Virus record (IMG/VR): IMGVR_UViG_3300033571_005662
Location: 1-29,192 of that record
Length of the DNA stretch: 29,192 nucleotides
DNA from: a virus
Reading direction: 5' to 3' (one strand)
The translations under genes and the position numbers were made by a program. Under the pieces are notes generated by a model, which saw only the letters and a program-made list of their open reading frames with translations, was not told the origin of the DNA and searched no databases. Below are positions 16,217-22,934 of this stretch, one piece after another (within the stretch, counting starts at the first letter, position 1; the number at the start of each line of letters is the position of its first letter).

Positions 16217-18439
16217 ATGGCCAGTTCGTATACACCTAACAAGAACATCGAGAAGCCCGCCAACGGCGACTACATCAATACATGGTCAACCCCGGTCAAT
16301 AATGACTGGGACATCATTGATAAGGCATTTGGCGGTAAGACCACCCTTAACGTGGTCTCGGTGTCTGGCACGGTTCTTCTGACTGCATCCCAGTATCAGC
16401 CGCCAATCATTATTTTGAGCGGCGCACTGACGGCCAACATCAACTACCAAATTCCGGCTGGGGTCGGTGGCTTCTGGTTCATCTACAACAACACCAGCGG
16501 GTCTTTCACCGTCACATTCTCAAGTGCTGGTGGTGGCAGTTCGGTAAATCTTGTTCAGGGCAGGACTACGGCTGTCATTTCGGATGGTGCCAATATTGGT
16601 CTGGCCGATACCAACCTGTCACCCGCCGCTGGCAGCAATACGCAGGTTCAGTATAATAATGGCGGCCTTCTTGGCGCTTCTGCAAACTTCGTGTTTGATG
16701 CCAACAAGGTCGGCATTAATATCGCCTCCCCGAAGACCGCGCTGCAAGTTTCTGGGACTGCCTTCCTCAACGCGCCGGTCCTGACCAGCGCGACAGGTGC
16801 GCCACTCTACGTCACCAACGCAGACAGTTCCTATGGCTTGGTCGCGGGGGTCAACTCGGCAGACGGTCATGCTTGGTTCCAAGCGCAGCGCACTGACGGA
16901 ACGGCAACGGCGTCCAACATTACCTTTAATGAGGCGGGTGGAAACGTCGGGATCGGGACGAGCAGCCCTGCGGTGCCTTTGGAGGTTGCGGGTAACATCC
17001 GCTCTTCGGGCCTGTTCCAGCGTGTTGACAACTCCGGTCTGTCTTTGTCGGGCGGGACTACCTTCAACACTGGCGGTGCCGGTATCGCGCTTCGCGGTGT
17101 TTCCGCTGGTTTCAACACCTACGGCATGGAGTTTTACACAGGCGGCTCCGAACGCATGCGCATCACCAGCGGCGGCGACGTTGGGATCGGCACCACGTCG
17201 CCAAGTGCGCGGCTCGACGTTTCTGGCTCCAGTTCGCGCAGTCGCCTCGAAGTCACAACGACTACAGCTACGTGGGTTACGACCAACCCTGCGGCAAATG
17301 CCTACCTCGGCACGGCTTACGATGCGCTGTCCCACCGCTTTTTGACTTCTAGCTCCGAACGTATGCACATCACCAGCGGTGGCAACGTCGGGATCGGCAC
17401 TACTTCGCCATCCACGGCTCTCCAAGTTGTTGGTACCGTCACCGCTACGTCGTTCACTGGTGCGGGCACCGGGTTGACTGGCACTGCGTCAGGTCTCTCA
17501 ATCGGCGGAAACGCGGCGACCGCTACGTCCGCCACAACGGCTGGGTCGGCAACCACGGCTGGGTCGGTGACGAATGCAGTCACATTTAACAACAGCGGTT
17601 CGGGTGCTGCCTCAGGGACAACGTTCGACGGCTCTGTCGCCCGGACGATCAGTTACAACACGGTGGGCGCTCCCTCGACCGGCGGCGCTGGCGCGTCCGG
17701 AACGTGGGGCATCAGCATTAGCGGAAACGCGGCTACGGCTACGAGCGCGACTACAGCTACGTCAGCCACCACCGCTACAACCGCCACCACCGCTACAACC
17801 GCCAATGCGCTCAACACGGGTAATACCTATACCGCTGTTGGGTACGTCTCCACGGCTACGGCTGGCACGGCGCTGCAAGTTGGCGACAATTCAGGCATCC
17901 GTAACTTCGGCAACGGCTCCACGATCTATATCGACGTAGCGGGCGGCAGCGCGTCTGCGGGGTCGCTCGTCCTTCGAAATACGAACGCCTTCACCGCTAT
18001 GGCGACCTTTAGTGGTAGCGGAACCCAATTGACCTCGCTGGGCGTCGGGACAGCGCCGTCCGGCACTGCGGGTGAAATCCGGGCGACCAACAACGTCACG
18101 GCCTATTTCTTGTCGGACGCCCGTCTGAAGGAGAACGTGGCCGATATCGTTGGCGCTTTGGACAAGGTCTGCGCGATTGGCGGCAAGACCTTCGATTGGA
18201 CCGATGCCTACATCACTGCCCATGGCGGCGCGGATGGCTACTTCGTCCGCAAGTCGGACTTCGGCGTCATCGCACAGGATGTGCAGGCGGTCTTCCCGCT
18301 GGCAGTGCGTGAGCGTGAGGATGAGACGCTGGCAGTCGATTACGAAAAGCTGGTTGCCTTGGCCTTCGAGGCTATCAAGGAACTGCGGGCTGAAGTAGCT
18401 GAGCTGCGGTCTCAGGCGACCAAGGTGGTCAAGCCGTGA
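16217..18439 (+). CDS. Tail fibre with C-terminal S74 chaperone/peptidase domain
   Basis: A 740-residue protein with a strong GAGGAGG site 5 bases from its ATG. Residues 1-130 are a virion-attachment-type N-terminus (NGDYINTWSTPVNNDWDIID, then beta strands). The shaft has four VGI(G/N)-(T/I)-SP-LxVxG units (near 170, 245, 325 and 395), ERMRITSGG motifs, and two Ala/Thr-rich stretches containing GNAATATSATTA. The S74 domain begins at Ser633-Asp634 (ARLKENV), has FGVIAQDV and ends with a coiled coil (AFEAIKELRAEVAELRSQ). Established S74 behaviour predicts trimerisation and self-cleavage after Ser633, releasing a fragment of about 107 residues. Paralogue of the fibre at the window start; two S74 fibres in one phage suggest two receptor specificities or a fibre plus spike. 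It ends in GTGA, overlapping the next start. Confidence 0.88.
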   Translation: MASSYTPNKNIEKPANGDYINTWSTPVNNDWDIIDKAFGGKTTLNVVSVSGTVLLTASQYQPPIIILSGALTANINYQIPAGVGGFWFIYNNTSGSFTVTFSSAGGGSSVNLVQGRTTAVISDGANIGLADTNLSPAAGSNTQVQYNNGGLLGASANFVFDANKVGINIASPKTALQVSGTAFLNAPVLTSATGAPLYVTNADSSYGLVAGVNSADGHAWFQAQRTDGTATASNITFNEAGGNVGIGTSSPAVPLEVAGNIRSSGLFQRVDNSGLSLSGGTTFNTGGAGIALRGVSAGFNTYGMEFYTGGSERMRITSGGDVGIGTTSPSARLDVSGSSSRSRLEVTTTTATWVTTNPAANAYLGTAYDALSHRFLTSSSERMHITSGGNVGIGTTSPSTALQVVGTVTATSFTGAGTGLTGTASGLSIGGNAATATSATTAGSATTAGSVTNAVTFNNSGSGAASGTTFDGSVARTISYNTVGAPSTGGAGASGTWGISISGNAATATSATTATSATTATTATTATTANALNTGNTYTAVGYVSTATAGTALQVGDNSGIRNFGNGSTIYIDVAGGSASAGSLVLRNTNAFTAMATFSGSGTQLTSLGVGTAPSGTAGEIRATNNVTAYFLSDARLKENVADIVGALDKVCAIGGKTFDWTDAYITAHGGADGYFVRKSDFGVIAQDVQAVFPLAVREREDETLAVDYEKLVALAFEAIKELRAEVAELRSQATKVVKP
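17765..17800 (+). repeat. Exact 18-base tandem repeat in the fibre shaft
   Basis: GCCACCACCGCTACAACC occurs twice back to back (17765-17782 and 17783-17800), coding the Ala/Thr run in the tail-fibre shaft. A similar Ala/Thr block lies near 17510-17570. Such blocks can expand or contract by slippage and change shaft length. Confidence 0.8.
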
Positions 18440-19002
18440 CGCTCCCGTCCAGCGGCCCCTTGAGCCTCGCGGACATTCAGGGCGAATTCGGAGGCTCTAA
18501 CCCGATCAGCCTGAGCGAATACTATGCCGGGGGGGGGCTCGTTCCGGCTGGGACCACTGGCACTTTCGGCCCAGTGCCGACCCCCGGAAACCCGATCAGC
18601 ATCCGGGACTTCTACGGTACCAGCAACGTAGTGATTTCGATCTTTAACGACTCGGTCAACTTCTCTTCAGGGGGCCTCACCTCTGCTACTGCGGGGTACC
18701 GCCTGACCGATGGTGGGCAGATCGAACATAACCAGCAAAACTCTTACAGCAATGTCGGGCAGTGGATCACCCCCACTTCTCAGGCGAGTAACTATGAAGT
18801 GTTCGCCACCCTCGATTTTGGCACGCTCTCTAGCGGTACGACTGGATCGTGGTTGGCGCTTTCGTCCAGTCAGGAATGGCTCTGCTTTGCACCGCAGGGC
18901 GGCTTTGAACAGGCGATAATCACGCTTCAAATCCGGCGTATCGGCACCACCACCGTCCTCGGTAGTGCCCAGATCACCATCACAGCGGATGCGTTCCTCT
19001 AA
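18436..19002 (+). CDS. Tail protein with PSSGPLSLADIQGEFG-type N-terminus
   Basis: A 188-residue protein starting at GTG, overlapping the fibre stop by four bases (GTGA). The N-terminal SGPLSLADIQGEFGG and NPISLSEYY pattern is a hallmark of a common family of phage tail-tip or fibre-associated proteins; the signature recurs in part at NPISIRDFYG near residue 55, so the first 60 residues are a short duplicated element. The C-terminal 120 residues are beta-rich (QIEHNQQNSY, WITPTSQASNYEVFATLDFG), like a small sandwich domain. It probably joins the fibre at the tail tip. No catalytic motif is visible. Confidence 0.7.
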   Translation: MTLPSSGPLSLADIQGEFGGSNPISLSEYYAGGGLVPAGTTGTFGPVPTPGNPISIRDFYGTSNVVISIFNDSVNFSSGGLTSATAGYRLTDGGQIEHNQQNSYSNVGQWITPTSQASNYEVFATLDFGTLSSGTTGSWLALSSSQEWLCFAPQGGFEQAIITLQIRRIGTTTVLGSAQITITADAFL

Positions 19003-19313
19003 TGGCTGCGGAAGACGTTATCTCACTCAAATTGGAGGTCCTCCACAGCGATGTGGTGGAGATGAAGAAGGCCCTTAACGAGCTTTCCAAGGCCATCACC
19101 AAGCTGGCCCTTGTCGAGCAGCGGCAGAACCAGACTGCTGAGGCGCTAGAGAGGGCATTCAAGGCGATCTCCAAGCTGGATGATCGCACCACGGCCCTTG
19201 AGCTTATGGCCCCCAAGGGTCAGGAAACCTCGGTGTGGGTGGATCGTTTCATTCTTGGTGCTATAATGCTCGTCTTTAGCATTATCGGCGGAAAGATCGG
19301 AATTCACCTATGA
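19002..19313 (+). CDS. XhlA-like coiled-coil membrane protein (lysis module)
   Basis: A 103-residue protein whose ATG shares one base with the upstream stop. Residues 5-70 form an amphipathic coiled coil (KLEVLHSDVVEMKKALNELS, LVEQRQNQTAEALERAFKAI). Residues about 80-100 are one transmembrane segment (VDRFILGAIMLVFSIIGGKIGI) with almost nothing after it. This topology, a soluble coil plus one C-terminal membrane anchor, is that of XhlA/hemolysin-type holin accessories. It is followed by the amidase with an ATGA overlap, so it is most likely a lysis protein (holin, pinholin or regulator). Confidence 0.65.
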   Translation: MAAEDVISLKLEVLHSDVVEMKKALNELSKAITKLALVEQRQNQTAEALERAFKAISKLDDRTTALELMAPKGQETSVWVDRFILGAIMLVFSIIGGKIGIHL

Positions 19314-19735
19314 GCACTTTAGGACCTGTTAAGTTCCTCACGATCCACTGCGCCGCAACCCCGGAGGGGCGGCATGTCTCAGCGGATCAGATCACGCAGT
19401 GGAATAGGGCAAGGTTCGGCCAGCCGTCTTACCATTGGGTTGTTGAACTTGATGGCAATATGGTTCGTATTCTACGCGACAATCAAAGAGGGGCTCACGT
19501 TGGCGGCGCTAACACCGGCAACATTGGCATCTGCTATGTGGGCGGTGTTGACAAGAAGCTGAACCCCAAGGACACGCGCACCCCAGCGCAAAAGAAGTCG
19601 CTCCTGACGCTCGTTCGGACATACAAGGAGCGATATCCCGGCATTGTCATTCGCGGTCACCGCGACTGGCCGGGGGTCAAGAAGGCCTGCCCCAGCTTCG
19701 ATGTCGATAGCTGGCTGGCCGAAACAGGAGACTGA
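19310..19735 (+). CDS. Endolysin: T7-lysozyme-like N-acetylmuramoyl-L-alanine amidase
   Basis: A 141-residue zinc amidase (Amidase_2/PGRP fold). The active-site set of T7 lysozyme is intact and in order: His13 (LTIHCAAT), Tyr41 (PSYHWVVE), His117 (GHRDWPGV), Lys125 and Cys127 (KKACPSFD). The three zinc ligands would be His13, His117 and Cys127, with Tyr41 and Lys125 catalytic. It cleaves the bond between N-acetylmuramic acid and L-alanine in peptidoglycan. No signal peptide is present, so release depends on the membrane proteins encoded on either side. Whether it also inhibits RNA polymerase, as T7 lysozyme does, cannot be read from sequence; no phage RNA polymerase is seen in the window. Length is close to the 151 residues of T7 lysozyme. 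Confidence 0.92.
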   Translation: MSTLGPVKFLTIHCAATPEGRHVSADQITQWNRARFGQPSYHWVVELDGNMVRILRDNQRGAHVGGANTGNIGICYVGGVDKKLNPKDTRTPAQKKSLLTLVRTYKERYPGIVIRGHRDWPGVKKACPSFDVDSWLAETGD

Positions 19736-19737
19736 CC

Positions 19738-19920
19738 ATGCTCAAGAAGATTGCCAAATGGGCAGGCAAGCGCGCCAAAGAACGTTCGACCTATGCCGGT
19801 GTCGCCATTGTCGCCACAGTGCTGGGCGCTGACAAGCTTGGAGTGCAGATCGATCAGATCGGCCAAGCTGTTGGCCTAATCGTTGGTGGCGGCCTGATCG
19901 GCAGCCAGACTCACGACTAG
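19738..19920 (+). CDS. Small holin-like membrane protein
   Basis: A 60-residue protein with AGGAG 7 bases before the ATG. The N-terminus is strongly basic (LKKIAKWAGKRAKERS), followed by two hydrophobic stretches (YAGVAIVATVLGADKLGV and IGQAVGLIVGGGLIG) that could form a helical hairpin in the membrane. Position after the amidase supports a holin, though the glycine-rich segments are short. Its stop codon (TAG) overlaps the stop of the convergent gene in one shared CTAG. Confidence 0.65.
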   Translation: MLKKIAKWAGKRAKERSTYAGVAIVATVLGADKLGVQIDQIGQAVGLIVGGGLIGSQTHD

Positions 19921-20246
19921 CGCACCTTACCGTTAAGACGATCTGCGACTAGCTGGGCGTATCCTGCGATATCTGCCCAGCTATCGTCGTATGTGAAATC
20001 CCCGTTGAGGATGCGCGCCATCTTACTGGCCGCCATCTCAAGGGCCTCTTTCATGTCCGCTGGCAGCTTCTGCCAATTGCGGCTGTGCCGCATAGCGGCT
20101 TTAAGGTTCTGGGCGATCAAGGCCTGCTCAGCAAACGTGCCGTAGCGTCCATGCCTCTCGTCCAGAATTTCATCGACGGCAGGCTTGGCTGCCTCGGCCT
20201 GTTCCTCTTCGACAATCTTGCGGAAGGTATCGGCCAGTCTGCTCAT
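19917..20246 (-). CDS. DUF6378-like conserved phage protein
   Basis: A 109-residue protein, last gene of the minus-strand operon, starting in an ATGA overlap with the preceding gene. It carries the recognisable DUF6378 pattern: HGRYGTFAEQALIAQNLKAA, then W-KLPADMKEALEMAASKMARIL-NGD and D-SWADIAGYAQLVADRL. The function of the family is unknown. It is typically found near phage replication or nucleotide-metabolism genes, as here with a nuclease and an ssDNA-binding-like protein. Its downstream end meets the lysis operon with no spacer. Confidence 0.8.
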   Translation of the reverse strand: MSRLADTFRKIVEEEQAEAAKPAVDEILDERHGRYGTFAEQALIAQNLKAAMRHSRNWQKLPADMKEALEMAASKMARILNGDFTYDDSWADIAGYAQLVADRLNGKVR

Positions 20247-20488
20247 TGAGAAAACACCTTAATCTTGCCGATGAAGAGCGGGTTGATGGCCAGCTTGCCT
20301 ACGCTGTAGAAGTTGCCCATGCCACGGGCTGCATCGTTGTCCTTATAGATTTCATCGACGATGATGAAATCAGATTGAGACAGGATGTTCACCAGTTCTT
20401 CAAGGGTCTTCGCGGGGTGTTCTCCGATTACTTGGTGAACGGAGTTTCCGCTACGCGAGGGCATGTTCATCGTAATTTGAAATCGCAT
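20243..20488 (-). CDS. Small phage protein of unknown function
   Basis: An 81-residue protein. An upstream ATG at 20545 would give 100 residues, but that extension reads through a 17-bp hairpin (20500-20540); the ATG at 20488 follows the hairpin and yields a natural-looking start (MRFQITMNMPSRSG). The protein has one helix (PAKTLEELVNILSQSD) and strands (FIIVDEIYK, FYSVGKLAINPLFIGKIKVF). This layout is of a small alpha-beta protein; I do not recognise a family. The Shine-Dalgarno is weak (GGGA about 10 bases upstream). It overlaps the DUF6378-like gene by four bases. Confidence 0.6.
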   Translation of the reverse strand: MRFQITMNMPSRSGNSVHQVIGEHPAKTLEELVNILSQSDFIIVDEIYKDNDAARGMGNFYSVGKLAINPLFIGKIKVFSQ

Positions 20489-20499
20489 AGTGATAGTCC

Positions 20500-20540
20500 C
20501 AAAAGAGTGGGCAGGACTTAGCATCCTGCCCACCCTCTTG
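20500..20540 (-). terminator. 17-bp stem intrinsic terminator inside the minus-strand operon
   Basis: On the minus strand CAAGAGGGTGGGCAGGA, loop TGCTAAG, TCCTGCCCACTCTTTTG pair over all 17 positions (two G-U pairs). The descending arm ends in TCTTTTG, so it can act as an intrinsic terminator or attenuator just after the ssDNA-binding-like gene (stop at 20545). It would make that gene more abundant than the two genes after it. Confidence 0.65.
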
Positions 20541-20544
20541 TCCA

Positions 20545-21219
20545 TTAACCGAAGTCGTCGTCAGCCGTTGCGGGTGCGGCGACAGGGGTGGACCCGGTCG
20601 ATGGAGGCGTTGCCGCCGGTTGTGCCGCAGGCGCGGGAGTGTGAGCGGGAGAGCCACCACCCTTCGGCACAAACACCAGATCGTTGGGGCGGCTCACCCA
20701 GCTAACGATCTCGAACACCGGAGCGTAGTTGGTGGTCTTGACCGGGTTGCCCTTTTCGTCACGCCCCTGCGTCACGATAGGAACCGTGGTCTTGAGTGAG
20801 ACCACCGGGAGCTTGCCCGGATTGTTCTTTGCTTCGGCCACATATTCGGTGTGGCAGGCATCAAAAGCGCCCAGCACCGCCTTAGCGGTCGTGGCGATCT
20901 CGCGGATGTCACCACCGCAGTCCTTGCCGAGCTTCAGCATCATGCGGATGCCCTGACGGAACTTGCCGCCGGGGTTATCAGGCATGGCGCTGCCAATCGG
21001 CACCATACGGAATTCCGGTGCAGCACCAGCCGGGAAATTGATATAGCCGACCTCGATGTTCTCGAAGTCCATGACGGCCTTAAAGTTCTGGGTGATGTCC
21101 ACCGGACTGTTCTGGCCGTCTGCGCGGTCGATACGGAAGAAGCGGCCCGCACGGGCGTCGAACTTCAGAACCGGAACGATGTCGCCAGCGTTGCTCTCAT
21201 AGCTAAAACCAAATGCCAT
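20545..21219 (-). CDS. Probable single-stranded DNA-binding-like protein
   Basis: A 224-residue protein starting at ATG 21219 (MAFGFSYESNAGD), which has GGAG 9 bases upstream; a TTG five codons earlier lies on that same Shine-Dalgarno and is not credible. Residues 1-180 form a beta-rich domain (VPVLKFDARAGRFFRIDR, FKAVMDFENIEVGYINFPAG, VPVFEIVSW-like YAPVFEIVSWVSRP). The C-terminus is a Pro/Ala/Thr linker of about 35 residues ending in the acidic tip ADDDFG, the hallmark of SSB-type proteins that recruit partners through an acidic tail. It is co-transcribed with a RecB-like nuclease, fitting a recombination role. The core does not match bacterial SSB clearly, so the call is by architecture. 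Confidence 0.6.
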   Translation of the reverse strand: MAFGFSYESNAGDIVPVLKFDARAGRFFRIDRADGQNSPVDITQNFKAVMDFENIEVGYINFPAGAAPEFRMVPIGSAMPDNPGGKFRQGIRMMLKLGKDCGGDIREIATTAKAVLGAFDACHTEYVAEAKNNPGKLPVVSLKTTVPIVTQGRDEKGNPVKTTNYAPVFEIVSWVSRPNDLVFVPKGGGSPAHTPAPAAQPAATPPSTGSTPVAAPATADDDFG

Positions 21220-21237
21220 TTTACCATACTCCAATAT

Positions 21238-21278
21238 GCTGCAATTTAGCTTGCAGCGGGCTTCCCCGCACTATGCGG
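21238..21278 (-). promoter_or_regulatory. Cluster of three short hairpins in the leader of the ssDNA-binding-like gene
   Basis: In the 66-base gap between the nuclease stop and the next ATG, three inverted repeats are packed: GCTGCAA/TTGCAGC (21238-21257), GCGGG/CCCGC (21256-21269) and CCGCA/TGCGG (21266-21278). The last two compete for the same bases. The first ends immediately upstream of the GGAG ribosome site. This could be a translational operator or an attenuator. Confidence 0.45.
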
Positions 21279-21285
21279 AAACTGG

Positions 21286-22053
21286 TCAGACGCCCCACAC
21301 CTCAAACACCTCTTGGCGGATGGCGGGATCGTCAAAATAGAAGCTCTCAACGTCAGGCATCACGAAGGACGCCAGTTCCATGGGGTCGGTGCTGAGAGAC
21401 AGAAACTTCTGAATGGCCAGACCGATCTTACCCAGTGAGGCGACATGCTCACGCGCATTTTCCAGCGCGTAGGTCGCCCGCTTTTTGGAGGTGATGTAGG
21501 TCACCATGGCCTGAAGGTTGTCGCCACGGGCTGCGCGGTAAAGCGCCACCTGCCGCGCATGGTTGATCTTGATCTTGCTGGTGAGGGCGTGGCTGGTCTT
21601 GAGGTCAGTCAAGCGGCCATGCTGCTCCCACTCAAAGTCATAGTAGCCGATCATGGGCACCGTGAGGCCCTCAAACGTGTGGCTGATCGCACCCTGCGTC
21701 GATGAGGGAATGCCGTAGGGGCGAAGCTCTGCGAGGCCCATCTCGACCATGCCCGCGAGGCCGTTGCGCTCTTTCTCAACCTTCTCGCCGCTGAGGAAGG
21801 CGCACAGGGTATCAAACCTCTCGCGGGCGATCTTCACGCAGTCAGCCAGCGAGGCGTCAGGGTTCATCAGGCCGTGAGAAACGCCATCCTCAACGGCTGT
21901 GCCGCGATGTGCAGCAGCACCGACCACGTTGCTTTTCTTAAGGCACTTTTGCAGCACAAATGCCGCAGGTGAGGCCACAAATGTGTTGCAGGTGGAAGGC
22001 GACAGATGCGTGATGCCGTGCGCCTCGAAGGGATTGGTCAATGCGATCTCCAT
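21286..22053 (-). CDS. PD-(D/E)XK nuclease, RecB/Cas4-like
   Basis: A 255-residue protein, first gene of the minus-strand operon. It has the RecB-family nuclease set: LSPSTCNTF-A-PAAFVLQK near 17-36 (N-terminal S-S-L/F motif), GTAVEDGV with Glu55, Asp139 in IGYYDF, Asp150-Leu-Lys152 in LTDLKTSHA, and the motif QVALY with Gln168 and Tyr172. These are the metal-binding and catalytic residues of PD-(D/E)XK exonucleases. No helicase or cysteine cluster is present, so it is a stand-alone nuclease, likely processing DNA ends for recombination with the ssDNA-binding-like product. The ATG lacks a Shine-Dalgarno and the promoter lies only about 25 bases upstream, giving a very short leader. Established for the fold; substrate inferred. 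Confidence 0.85.
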   Translation of the reverse strand: MEIALTNPFEAHGITHLSPSTCNTFVASPAAFVLQKCLKKSNVVGAAAHRGTAVEDGVSHGLMNPDASLADCVKIARERFDTLCAFLSGEKVEKERNGLAGMVEMGLAELRPYGIPSSTQGAISHTFEGLTVPMIGYYDFEWEQHGRLTDLKTSHALTSKIKINHARQVALYRAARGDNLQAMVTYITSKKRATYALENAREHVASLGKIGLAIQKFLSLSTDPMELASFVMPDVESFYFDDPAIRQEVFEVWGV

Positions 22054-22077
22054 AGGTCGGTCGATAGGTATGCGCGG

Positions 22078-22105
22078 ACAATACGCCCTACATTTTTTGC
22101 GTCAA
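22078..22105 (-). promoter_or_regulatory. Promoter of the minus-strand nuclease operon
   Basis: On the minus strand TTGACG (22100-22105) and TATTGT (22078-22083) are spaced by 16 bases, five and four matches to the consensus hexamers. Between them lies a single TAGGGC, one arm of the 19-bp dyad found in the facing promoter, so the same regulator may touch both directions. Confidence 0.6.
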
Positions 22106-22119
22106 CCCCAAAAATGCGC

Positions 22120-22148
22120 TTGACGCCCTAGGGCACAGTGCCCTAGAG
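22120..22148 (+). promoter_or_regulatory. Promoter/operator A: TTGACG plus 19-bp dyad
   Basis: TTGACG (22120-22125) is followed two bases later by the perfect dyad CTAGGGCACAGTGCCCTAG (22128-22146; 9-bp arms around one base). It lies 64 bases before the ATG of the first plus-strand early gene. The -10 is poor (CTAGAG at 17-base spacing), which suggests activator dependence or that the dyad is an operator over the core promoter. First of three such sites. Confidence 0.65.
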
Positions 22149-22183
22149 GGGTGATGCGGATTGACCGCGCAAGGAGCAAAACG

Positions 22184-22771
22184 ATGAGCAAGCTGACCAA
22201 AAATATCCGTGAGCGCATGGCGCGCAGGCTAGTAAATCACCGCTATAAGGCTGAGGCCAATGTGCTGGTCGCGAAGAACCAAGAACTATTCGAGCGCGCC
22301 TACGCGCACTGCTACAACGAAGAACTTATTAATGCGGTGAAGCTGATCGAGAAGAATTTCCCGCACTCGATGGACAGCAACAACCAGATGACCGTTAACG
22401 CTGGCGGCTTCCGACTGACAATTGGAGGGAACTTCTCTTCACGCTGGGTAACTGTCAGCCAGCCCGCCGTGGAAGAGCGCGTCATGCATTCGGACTATCG
22501 ACCGCACAACATCACTGACCAAGCCTTGATCCAAGAGATTAAGGAATATGCCGATAGCCGCAGAACCTTCGATGAGAAGTGCCAGACCGCATACAATGAA
22601 GCCATGTCGGCCCTGAACACCATGACCACCGGTAAGAGGCTTGCAGAGGCATGGCCTGAGGCGATCCCGGTTATTGGCGACTTGATCCCTGCCGATCAGC
22701 GCACCCTACCTGTGGTGGTGGTGTCTGAGATCAACAAGAAGTTCGGGCTGCCGCCGGAGGAAGCGGCGTGA
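22184..22771 (+). CDS. Conserved phage early protein, unknown function
   Basis: A 195-residue protein. The start at 22184 is chosen over 22151 because AAGGAG sits 7 bases before it and the protein then opens with MSKLTKNIRERMARRLVNHR, a basic helical opening common in phage early proteins (some are filed as Nmad5, a putative nucleotide-modification-associated family; I cannot confirm that here). The middle has strands (MTVNAGGFRLTIGGNFSSRW) and the end is helical (EINKKFGLPPEEAA). It is the first gene under operator A and leads a run of small genes. No catalytic motif is visible. Confidence 0.65.
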   Translation: MSKLTKNIRERMARRLVNHRYKAEANVLVAKNQELFERAYAHCYNEELINAVKLIEKNFPHSMDSNNQMTVNAGGFRLTIGGNFSSRWVTVSQPAVEERVMHSDYRPHNITDQALIQEIKEYADSRRTFDEKCQTAYNEAMSALNTMTTGKRLAEAWPEAIPVIGDLIPADQRTLPVVVVSEINKKFGLPPEEAA

Positions 22772-22923
22772 TGGCCGAGAAGAGGCAGAAGCGGTGCTGG
22801 TTCAGGCATGACTGGCCCGCCAAGTGGGGTGAGCCGTTCACCCCGAAAGGCTACCGCGAAACCGTAGCTATCCAGCGCCGCACCTGTCGGCGCTGCAACC
22901 TGACCCAACAGCGTTTTGTTTGA
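22771..22923 (+). CDS. Zinc-ribbon-like small protein (50 residues)
   Basis: Too short for usual ORF cut-offs. ATG overlaps the upstream stop (TGATG), with GGAGG 10 bases before it. The sequence has Cys9-Trp-Phe-Arg-His13-Asp-Trp and, after a basic stretch, Cys39-Arg-Arg-Cys42, giving a C-x3-H...C-x2-C set able to bind zinc. Eleven or more Arg/Lys residues make it strongly basic. This CWxRHDW...CxxC arrangement is a recurrent tiny phage protein; nucleic-acid or protein binding is likely, function unknown. Confidence 0.7.
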   Translation: MAEKRQKRCWFRHDWPAKWGEPFTPKGYRETVAIQRRTCRRCNLTQQRFV

Positions 22924-22934
22924 GGAGCAAACCA

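Noticed and set aside
20489-20545. ATG start at 20545 for the small minus-strand protein
   Set aside because: The extension would be encoded entirely by the 17-bp hairpin and its flanks; ATG 20488 lies just beyond it. The TAATG overlap with the upstream stop keeps this from being certain.
21220-21234. TTG start at 21234 for the ssDNA-binding-like gene
   Set aside because: The codon overlaps the GGAG that serves the ATG at 21219, so it cannot have its own ribosome site.
22151-22183. ATG at 22151 as start of the first early gene
   Set aside because: It lacks a good ribosome site, while ATG 22184 has AAGGAG at 7 bases and begins the conserved-looking part.
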